Shown: positions 28,496 through 33,399 of the stretch, piece after piece
How the letters are laid out: each line of letters starts with the position of its first letter
Position numbering within the stretch: position 1 is the first letter of the stretch
Assembly: GCA_046263155.1 (NCBI GenBank)
Contig: JBHELF010000097.1
Coordinates: 1-33,399 of the forward strand
Direction of reading: 5' to 3'
DNA length: 33,399 nucleotides
Source: DATADF01 sp046263155
GTDB taxonomy: Bacteria > Actinomycetota > CADDZG01 > WHSQ01
Made by a program: the position numbers and the translations under genes
Notes under the pieces: model-generated
Databases searched by the model: none
What the model was told of the DNA's origin: nothing
What the model saw: only the letters and a program-made list of their open reading frames with translations

Positions 28496-29590
28496 GTGAT
28501 CTCCCTCAAACACGTCACCAAGAGATTCGCCTCCGATGGTCGGCCCGCGGTTAATGATCTCAGTCTTACCGTCGAACGCGGCGAGATCGTGGTGCTGGTG
28601 GGCCCGTCGGGATGTGGCAAGACCACGACGATGAAAATGATCAACCGTCTGATCGAACCGACTTCGGGGGAGATCCATGTCGACGGCCAAAATGTCATGG
28701 AGCAGGACCCCGTCCACCTACGACGGCACATCGGCTACGTGATTCAAAGCATCGGTCTGTTGCCTCACCGCACCGTCGCCCAGAACATCGGGCTCGTGCC
28801 GACTCTTCTCAACTGGGGCGAGGCACGCATCCGAGAGAGGGTCGCGGAACTGGTCGACATGCTCGATCTAGACACCGAGTTCCTCGAACGTTATCCGAGT
28901 GAGCTCTCCGGCGGACAGAGGCAGCGGGTGGGCGTTGCGCGCGCACTCGCCGCAGACCCGCCGGTGATGCTGATGGACGAGCCGTTCGGCGCAGTCGATC
29001 CGATCGTGAGGGAACGTCTTCAGGATCAATTCCTGGATATTCAGAAGAGGCTCAAGAAAACGATCGTCTTCGTGACTCATGACATCGACGAGGCGATCAA
29101 GATGGCCGATCGCATCGCAATCTTGAACAAGGGCGGGGTGATCGAGCAGTACGCGCCGCCGGAGGAAATCCTGCGGGACCCGGCCAACGATTTCGTGAAG
29201 CGCTTCGTGGGGGCCGAACGCGGTCTGAAGCGTCTGGCGTTGCTCAAAGTGGGTGCCATCGGTGTGGAGGAGGGCCCGGTAGTGGCTCCCTCCGCTTCCG
29301 GGTCGGACGCGCGGGCCGAGATGGCCCGCTTCGGCCTCGACTGGGTGAGCGTCGTGGAGGCCGGCGAGCTGCTGGGATGGGTCGACCGGGCGATGCTCGA
29401 GGGAGTCGTCTCCGTGTCGGACGTCCGGCCGCGACCCTTCAGCGCTTACGTCACGGAAGGAAGCTCCCTTCGTCAAGCGCTTGATTCGATCGTGACCTCC
29501 CGAACGAACGTAGCCGTAGTGGCCAAGGAAGGGCAGCGCTACTCCGGCATCCTCACGCTGGAACGCATCTCCGCCGAGATCACGCAGTGA
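28496..29590 (+). CDS. Glycine betaine/choline-type ABC transporter ATPase with CBS domains (OpuCA-like)
   Basis: The 364-residue protein starts at GTG 28496 with GCGGAG upstream. It has Walker A GPSGCGKTTT (36-45), the Q-loop YVIQSIGLLPHRTV, signature LSGGQRQRVGVARAL (137-151), Walker B VMLMDEP (157-163) and switch histidine VTHDIDEA (H195). The MKMINRLIEPTSG wording is typical of the quaternary-amine (OpuCA/OpuBA/ProV) group. The C-terminal ~110 residues form a CBS-like pair (GLDWVSVVEAGELLGWVDRAML ... GSSLRQALDSIVTSRTNVAVV), which in OpuA-type ATPases senses ionic strength or nucleotide. It energises uptake of osmoprotectants. The permease ATG overlaps its stop. Confidence 0.93.
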   Translation: MISLKHVTKRFASDGRPAVNDLSLTVERGEIVVLVGPSGCGKTTTMKMINRLIEPTSGEIHVDGQNVMEQDPVHLRRHIGYVIQSIGLLPHRTVAQNIGLVPTLLNWGEARIRERVAELVDMLDLDTEFLERYPSELSGGQRQRVGVARALAADPPVMLMDEPFGAVDPIVRERLQDQFLDIQKRLKKTIVFVTHDIDEAIKMADRIAILNKGGVIEQYAPPEEILRDPANDFVKRFVGAERGLKRLALLKVGAIGVEEGPVVAPSASGSDARAEMARFGLDWVSVVEAGELLGWVDRAMLEGVVSVSDVRPRPFSAYVTEGSSLRQALDSIVTSRTNVAVVAKEGQRYSGILTLERISAEITQ

Positions 29591-30249
29591 ACGAGCTTTT
29601 CCGTTGGGACTGGGCCTTCGATCATCTTGATGCGATCGCCCTACAGACGCGCGAGCATCTATGGCTAACCCTTCTGGCGGTTCTTTTTGGATTCCTCATC
29701 TCATTTCCACTGGGGATCTATGCGTCTCGCCACCGCTGGTTCTACGGCCCGGTAGCGTCTCTCACCGGCATCCTTTACACAATCCCGAGTCTGGCTCTTT
29801 TCGCTTTTCTCACGCCGATCACCGGCCTCTCTGCGATCACCGCCGAGATCGGGCTCGTCGGATACACGCTCTTGATCTTGATCCGCAACGTCGTGACGGG
29901 ACTCGATGGTGTTTCGCCCGATGCGCGCGAGGCCGCGCTGGGGATGGGCTACTCGGAACGGCAACTCTTGTGGAAGGTCGAGTTACCCCTGGCCGTACCG
30001 GTCATAGTTGCCGGAATTCGAATCGCAACGGTGACGACGGTTGGGCTGGTGACCGTGACCGCGCTGGTGGGGCAGGGGGGTCTCGGCTACTTCATTCTCC
30101 TGGGATTGGAGAGAACGTTTTCCACCGCCATCCTCATCGGTGCCGTGCTGTCGGTGGTCCTTGCAATAATCGCCGATCGTCTGCTGATCATGGCCGAGCG
30201 TCGGCTAACGCCATGGGCGCAGGCGACGCAGAGGCGGCTCTCCGCTTAG
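29587..30249 (+). CDS. Osmoprotectant ABC transporter permease (OpuCB-like)
   Basis: The 220-residue integral membrane protein overlaps the end of the ATPase gene by four bases. The binding-protein-dependent transport fold shows GFLISFPLGIYASR, YTIPSLALFAFLTPITGLSAITAEIGLVGYTLLILIRNVVTGLDGVSPDAREAALGMG split by helices, and the coupling-loop EAA motif AREAALGMGYSERQLLWKVELPLAVPVIVAGIRIATV. There are six predicted helices. It forms half of the channel with the next permease. The next gene starts immediately after its TAG. Confidence 0.93.
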   Translation: MNELFRWDWAFDHLDAIALQTREHLWLTLLAVLFGFLISFPLGIYASRHRWFYGPVASLTGILYTIPSLALFAFLTPITGLSAITAEIGLVGYTLLILIRNVVTGLDGVSPDAREAALGMGYSERQLLWKVELPLAVPVIVAGIRIATVTTVGLVTVTALVGQGGLGYFILLGLERTFSTAILIGAVLSVVLAIIADRLLIMAERRLTPWAQATQRRLSA

Positions 30250-31002
30250 ATGCTTGGCGAACTGATCGATTGGTTCAGGGAGGCGGAAGACATACCCACG
30301 CGACTCTGGGAACACGTTCGGTTGTCGGGGCTCTCGGTGCTCGGCGCAAGCGTCATCGCCCTCCCGATCGGCCTCTACATCGGTCATAAGCAGCGGCTTG
30401 AGTTCATCGCGGTTACCACGGCAAATCTCGGCCGAGCCATCCCATCCTTCGCGATCCTGTCCCTGTCGCTGCCGCTCTCTATCCAGTTCGGTTTGGGGCT
30501 CGGTTTCTGGCCGACGTTCGCCGCGCTTTTCTTGCTGGCGATTCCGCCGATCCTTACCAACACGTACGTGGGAGTCAAAGGTGTCGATGCCGACACCATC
30601 GAAGCGTCGCGTGGCATGGGGATGACGGACCGACAGGTACTTACCAGGGTCCGGCTGCCGCTCGCACTACCTCTCATTGTGGCGGGCCTACGAACCTCTT
30701 CCGTACAGGTAGTCGCGACCGCCACGCTCGCGGCGCTGGTCGCGGGCGGAGGCCTGGGGACGTACATCGTGTTTGGATTCCGCGCGAGCGACGACGGCGC
30801 GCTTTTAGGGGGCGCCTTGCTCGTCGCCCTGCTGGCCTTTGCCACCGAGCTGTGCCTCGGATACGCAGAGAAAGTCCTGGGGGCGCGGAGCGCGGGACGG
30901 TCCACAAAATGGCGTCCGGGGGAGGCCGACCTGAGAGCCGTCGAGGCCGGAGGCATGGGTCGGGAGCCTCGATCCACCGGCGACGCCGCCCTGGGCGGCT
31001 AA
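30250..31002 (+). CDS. Osmoprotectant ABC transporter permease (OpuCD-like)
   Basis: The 250-residue protein begins at the base after the preceding stop. It is a paralogue of that permease: VIALPIGLYIGHKQR, GRAIPSFAILSLSLPL, LLAIPPILTNTYVGVKGVDADTIEASRGMGMTDRQVL broken by helices, the EAA loop EASRGMGMTDRQVLTRVRLPLALPLIVAGLRTS, and ALVAGGGLGTYIVFG. The C-terminal ~40 residues after YAEKVLG are a basic, hydrophilic tail not usually present. Together the two permeases make a heterodimeric translocation pore. The binding-protein gene follows after an 81-bp gap with hairpins. Confidence 0.93.
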   Translation: MLGELIDWFREAEDIPTRLWEHVRLSGLSVLGASVIALPIGLYIGHKQRLEFIAVTTANLGRAIPSFAILSLSLPLSIQFGLGLGFWPTFAALFLLAIPPILTNTYVGVKGVDADTIEASRGMGMTDRQVLTRVRLPLALPLIVAGLRTSSVQVVATATLAALVAGGGLGTYIVFGFRASDDGALLGGALLVALLAFATELCLGYAEKVLGARSAGRSTKWRPGEADLRAVEAGGMGREPRSTGDAALGG

Positions 31003-31005
31003 CTA

Positions 31006-31058
31006 CACCCCCAGTAATACAGTCGCGCTCGGCTCACGGCGTGGGGGTGGCCGCCCCA
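31006..31058 (+). other. Alternative hairpins before the binding-protein gene
   Basis: CACCCCC (31006-31012) is complementary to GGGGGTG (31043-31049), making a seven-pair stem around 30 bases. The same G-run can instead pair with CCCC a few bases later (31054-31057, within GCCGCCCCAAC). The two structures exclude each other. They lie just before the ribosome-binding site of the binding-protein gene and could set its expression relative to the permeases. Confidence 0.35.
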
Positions 31059-31068
31059 ACGACTGGAC

Positions 31069-31075
31069 AGGAGGT
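31069..31075 (+). promoter_or_regulatory. Ribosome-binding site of the substrate-binding lipoprotein
   Basis: AGGAGGT lies eight bases before ATG 31084. It is stronger than the sites of the permease genes, in keeping with the higher level of binding protein that ABC importers need. Confidence 0.75.
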
Positions 31076-31083
31076 ATCGACCC

Positions 31084-32004
31084 ATGCGGATTCCCCGCAG
31101 GATCGTCCTCGGGGCGCTCTGCGCGACGCTGGTCCTCGGCGCGTGCGGAACGGGTGGGGACGACAACGAGGGTGCCGGCGGCGCAACGACGGGTGTGGAG
31201 GAGAAGGGCGAGCTTACGGTTGGCTCGGACAACTTTGCCGAGAGCCAGATTGTGGCCGAGATGTATGCACAGGTCCTCGAGAGTGCCGGATACGAAGTCA
31301 GCCGCCAGCTCGGCATCGCATCGCGTGAGATTCGCCTGCCCGCGATGGAGTCGGGCGAGATCGACGTAGCTCCCGAGTACCTGGCGAGCCTGCTGTCGGT
31401 GCTCGATCCGGAGTCGAGCCCGTCGGGCGATCCGGCCGAGGTGGCCGGCGAACTCGATCCCGTGCTGGCGGAGAAGGGTCTCAAGCTCCTTCAATATTCG
31501 GACGTCGTGGATACCAACGCATTCGTCGTCACCCAGGAGACGGCCGATGAGTTCAGCCTGATCGCCGTCAGCGACCTCGAGCCCGTGGCGGGGGACATGA
31601 CTCTCGGCGCTCCGGCCGAGTGCCCCAAGCGGCCGTTCTGCATACCGGGTCTGAAGAAGGTGTACAACGTCGCGTTCGGCGAGTTCAAGGCGCTCGACTA
31701 CGGCCCCACCATCACTGCGCTCGGCGGCGGCGCGATCGACGTGGGCCTGCTGTTTTCCACCGACGGGTCCATAGCGGAGAACGAGTTCGTGGTTCTCGAA
31801 GACGACAAGTCTCTCCAGGCGGCGGACAACATCACGCCACTGGTGAAGGAGGACCTTCCCGCTGAGGCGGCGAGTCTGATCGATGCGGTCACCGCGGCCC
31901 TGGACACGGAGACGATCACGGAGCTGAATCGGCGGGCCACTGTCGATGTGGAGGATCCCGCGGATCTGGCACGCGAGTTCCTGGAGGATCGAGGCCTACT
32001 TTAG
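31084..32004 (+). CDS. Osmoprotectant ABC transporter substrate-binding lipoprotein (OpuCC/OsmF-like)
   Basis: The 306-residue protein has a lipoprotein signal: basic MRIPRR, a hydrophobic run and the lipobox VLGAC with Cys21. After an acidic Gly-rich spacer the binding domain begins with GELTVGSDNFAESQIVAEMYAQVLE, the hallmark start of OpuAC-type (QAT family) binding proteins. It continues with GIASREIRLPAMESGEIDVAPEYLASLL, and includes DTNAFVVTQETAD, a cysteine pair in AECPKRPFCIPGL, and GGGAIDVGLLFSTDGSI. The ending ELNRRATVDVEDPADLAREFLEDRGLL is also typical. It captures compatible solutes such as glycine betaine, choline or carnitine; which one cannot be read by eye. It is the last gene of the importer operon, before a strong hairpin. 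Confidence 0.94.
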   Translation: MRIPRRIVLGALCATLVLGACGTGGDDNEGAGGATTGVEEKGELTVGSDNFAESQIVAEMYAQVLESAGYEVSRQLGIASREIRLPAMESGEIDVAPEYLASLLSVLDPESSPSGDPAEVAGELDPVLAEKGLKLLQYSDVVDTNAFVVTQETADEFSLIAVSDLEPVAGDMTLGAPAECPKRPFCIPGLKKVYNVAFGEFKALDYGPTITALGGGAIDVGLLFSTDGSIAENEFVVLEDDKSLQAADNITPLVKEDLPAEAASLIDAVTAALDTETITELNRRATVDVEDPADLAREFLEDRGLL

Positions 32005-32016
32005 GTATTGGAATCG

Positions 32017-32042
32017 GAGGGGCCGGTTTATGCCGGCCCCTC
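32017..32042. terminator. Strong GC hairpin between convergent operons
   Basis: GAGGGGCCGG (32017-32026) pairs perfectly with CCGGCCCCTC (32033-32042) around a six-base loop. It lies 13 bases after the binding-protein stop and reaches the stop codon of the opposing DUF1684 gene, so it can serve both directions. Neither side has a T-run, as is common for actinobacterial hairpin terminators. Confidence 0.75.
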
Positions 32043-32643
32043 ACAACTTCTCGCCGGCCTCGATCGCCAGGGAGAGGTGATTGGGGGCCGGCGCCAGAGG
32101 ACAGCTCCACCCCGCGTCGTAGCTGCACGAGGGTTGATACGCAAAGTTGAAGTCCAGGACGAGCCGGCCGTCTTCGGAACCGAGATCGGCGCCCTTGACC
32201 GTGTCCAGGACGTAGCGCCCGGCGCCATACGACGTCTTGCCGGCGGTCGCGTCCCGAAACGGCAGAAACAGACCGCCACCGTACGCGTCGAGCCAGTAGA
32301 GCTCTAGTTCGGCCGACCTTCCATGGAGCTCAAACTCTGCGATCCCGACTCTCTGAAACCTGGTGGTGCCCCGATCGCTGTTCGCCATCTCCACGTCGGG
32401 TCTGGTACTGGGCCTGAAAGTTGCGAGCACACGCGCCTGCCGGTCGTAGTCGAAGTAATCAAGCCCTTGAAAATCCTCTCGCAGATGCTCGGGCAGCGGG
32501 CTCTGCGGATGCTGCGCGAAAAGCTCATCGCGTCCCGCGCGCCACGCCTTCCAAGCTTTCTGCGGAGATGGCTCGGCCCTCACCTGCGCGTAGAGAGAAA
32601 AGACGCGTCGCTTCCAATCCAGAAGGGAGAGTACGTCCTCCAT
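32041..32643 (-). CDS. DUF1684 family protein
   Basis: The 200-residue soluble protein shows the DUF1684 wording clearly: LLDWKRRVFSLYAQVRA and an early helix, then FRDATAGKTSYGAGRYVLDT and LVLDFNFAYQPSCSYDAGWSCPLAPAPN near the C-terminus. The last block includes the two cysteines and the aromatic residues most conserved in the family. No signal peptide is present. DUF1684 proteins are widespread in actinobacteria and other soil bacteria; their biochemical role is unknown. The gene begins six bases after the stop of the GGDEF gene on the same strand, so they are likely cotranscribed. Confidence 0.92.
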   Translation of the reverse strand: MEDVLSLLDWKRRVFSLYAQVRAEPSPQKAWKAWRAGRDELFAQHPQSPLPEHLREDFQGLDYFDYDRQARVLATFRPSTRPDVEMANSDRGTTRFQRVGIAEFELHGRSAELELYWLDAYGGGLFLPFRDATAGKTSYGAGRYVLDTVKGADLGSEDGRLVLDFNFAYQPSCSYDAGWSCPLAPAPNHLSLAIEAGEKL

Positions 32644-32649
32644 CGCCGC

Positions 32650-33399
32650 TCAGCTGGCGGCGGGCGCGATCTTGGCCGTGCGGTCGGAAACCGTGACGCG
32701 ATTGCGGCCACCGCGCTTCGACTCGTAGAGAGCGTCGTCCGCGGCCCGCAATAGGTCATCGCCCGTGACCGCGGTGACGGGATATGTCGCGGCCCCCAAG
32801 CTCGCCGTCACCGGGGCCGGCTCTCGCACGGCTGCAACGGCTAGACGAAAACGATCGCCCGCGGCCTGCGCCTCGGATGCGGAGCACCCCGGAAGAATGA
32901 CCGCGAATTCCTCTCCGCCGTAACGCGCCGCGGTATCGAAGTCTCGACATCCGGTGCGGAGGACGTCCGCGATGACCTGGAGCATCTGGTCGCCCACCTG
33001 GTGCCCACGCGTGTCGTTGAGATCCTTGAAGAAGTCGAGGTCGACCAGGATGAGAGTGACGGGGTCGCCGGATCTCGACGCGCGCGACAGTTCACGATCC
33101 AGAGTCGCCTGGAAGATTCGTCTGTTCGCGAGACCGGTCAGGGCGTCGGTCTCGGCGAGGCGCTGGATCTCCTCACGTAGCCAGGCGTTCCGCAGGGCAA
33201 GGGCGGCATGCGCAACGAACTGGTTGACCATGGCGAGCACGCGACGCTCCACCCGGCCACCGAACCGCGCCGTGTATTCGGCAACGAGCAACCCAAGGAC
33301 TTCGCCATCCGCTATCAGTGGGGCCGAGACCAGGTTGCGGGCCTTGGGAAGAAGGGCATCGAGGCCGGGGTCCTTGACGGGGTCGAACCGCTTTAAGAG
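32650..33399 (-). CDS. GAF-GGDEF diguanylate cyclase (partial, N-terminus outside window)
   Basis: The reading frame is open to the right edge, so the start is beyond 33399; a TTG at 33291 is internal. The visible 249 residues begin with the second half of a GAF domain (ARNLVSAPLIADGEVLGLLV, then FVAHAALALRNAWLREEIQRLAE). The cyclase domain has TDALTGLANRRIFQ and VDLDFFKDLNDTRGHQVGD. Its active-site variant is GGEEF, preceded at five residues by an RxxD inhibitory site (RDFD). It ends YESKRGGRNRVTV plus a short tail. The catalytic and feedback sites are intact, so it should make c-di-GMP in response to a signal bound by the GAF domain. It is followed by DUF1684 on the same strand. Confidence 0.9.
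   Translation of the reverse strand, partial: LLKRFDPVKDPGLDALLPKARNLVSAPLIADGEVLGLLVAEYTARFGGRVERRVLAMVNQFVAHAALALRNAWLREEIQRLAETDALTGLANRRIFQATLDRELSRASRSGDPVTLILVDLDFFKDLNDTRGHQVGDQMLQVIADVLRTGCRDFDTAARYGGEEFAVILPGCSASEAQAAGDRFRLAVAAVREPAPVTASLGAATYPVTAVTGDDLLRAADDALYESKRGGRNRVTVSDRTAKIAPAAS

Noticed and set aside
1..33399. CRISPR arrays, insertion sequences, phage genes, attachment sites at the tRNAs
   Set aside because: No regularly spaced repeats, transposase, integrase or phage structural genes were seen, and I did not notice a repeat of the tRNA 3' ends elsewhere in the window.

Overview
The window is a gene-dense, high-GC bacterial chromosome segment of ordinary housekeeping and accessory character. 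I see no phage, transposon or CRISPR array. Several features suggest a deep-branching, uncultured Actinomycetota (Thermoleophilia- or Acidimicrobiia-like): the tandem dynamin-like/YfjP-like GTPase pair, a Tad pilus locus with no secretin gene, a divergently placed ATP-dependent DNA ligase, small proline-rich membrane-anchored proteins with tryptophan-rich N-termini, and frequent GTG/TTG starts. The lineage is an inference, because no rRNA or marker gene lies in the window.

Layout. Positions 1-654 hold the end of a metallo-beta-lactamase-fold hydrolase and a MOSC protein. Positions 673-2805 (minus) hold a membrane-anchored protein and a LigC-type DNA ligase. Positions 2853-3890 hold a PolX-like PHP phosphoesterase that has no polymerase domain, divergent from the ligase. 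Positions 3924-8646 are a signalling block: a REC-GGDEF regulator with a degenerate GGDDF motif, a soluble GAF-GAF-PAS histidine kinase (+), and a membrane-bound GAF histidine kinase (-). The two kinase genes converge and overlap by 98 bp across an 18-bp tandem repeat. Positions 8728-9441 encode the biotin transporter component BioY (-). tRNA-Cys(GCA) and tRNA-Val(GAC) follow at 9546-9758. Positions 9882-12568 hold a second tryptophan-motif membrane protein, a small four-cysteine protein and a membrane diguanylate cyclase.

Positions 12770-23031 are a Tad/Flp pilus locus in the order flp, tadE, tadG-like, cpaB, cpaE/tadZ, cpaF/tadA, VWA-tadB fusion, tadC, then a membrane GGDEF-EAL protein three bases after tadC. 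Most neighbouring genes overlap or nearly touch, so the set from tadE onward probably forms one operon. Flp has its own strong ribosome-binding site and a hairpin behind it. No prepilin peptidase or TadD is present, so those must be encoded elsewhere. The VWA-TadB fusion and the adjacent c-di-GMP enzyme are the most distinctive parts.

Positions 23167-23828 encode two overlapping secreted acidic proteins, one of them a cupredoxin. Positions 23891-28494 are a tightly packed set: two GTPases, a small membrane-anchored protein and an HTTM-family membrane protein. Positions 28496-32004 are a complete OpuC/Osm-type compatible-solute ABC importer (ATPase with CBS domains, two permeases, lipoprotein), closed by a strong GC hairpin. 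On the minus strand, 33399-32041 holds a truncated GAF-GGDEF (GGEEF) cyclase followed by a DUF1684 protein. Four GGDEF-containing proteins in 33 kb point to heavy use of c-di-GMP signalling, plausibly including control of the pilus. No gene-free stretch exceeds 300 bp; the longest is 1516-1752, which probably carries the promoter of the minus-strand gene ending at 673.
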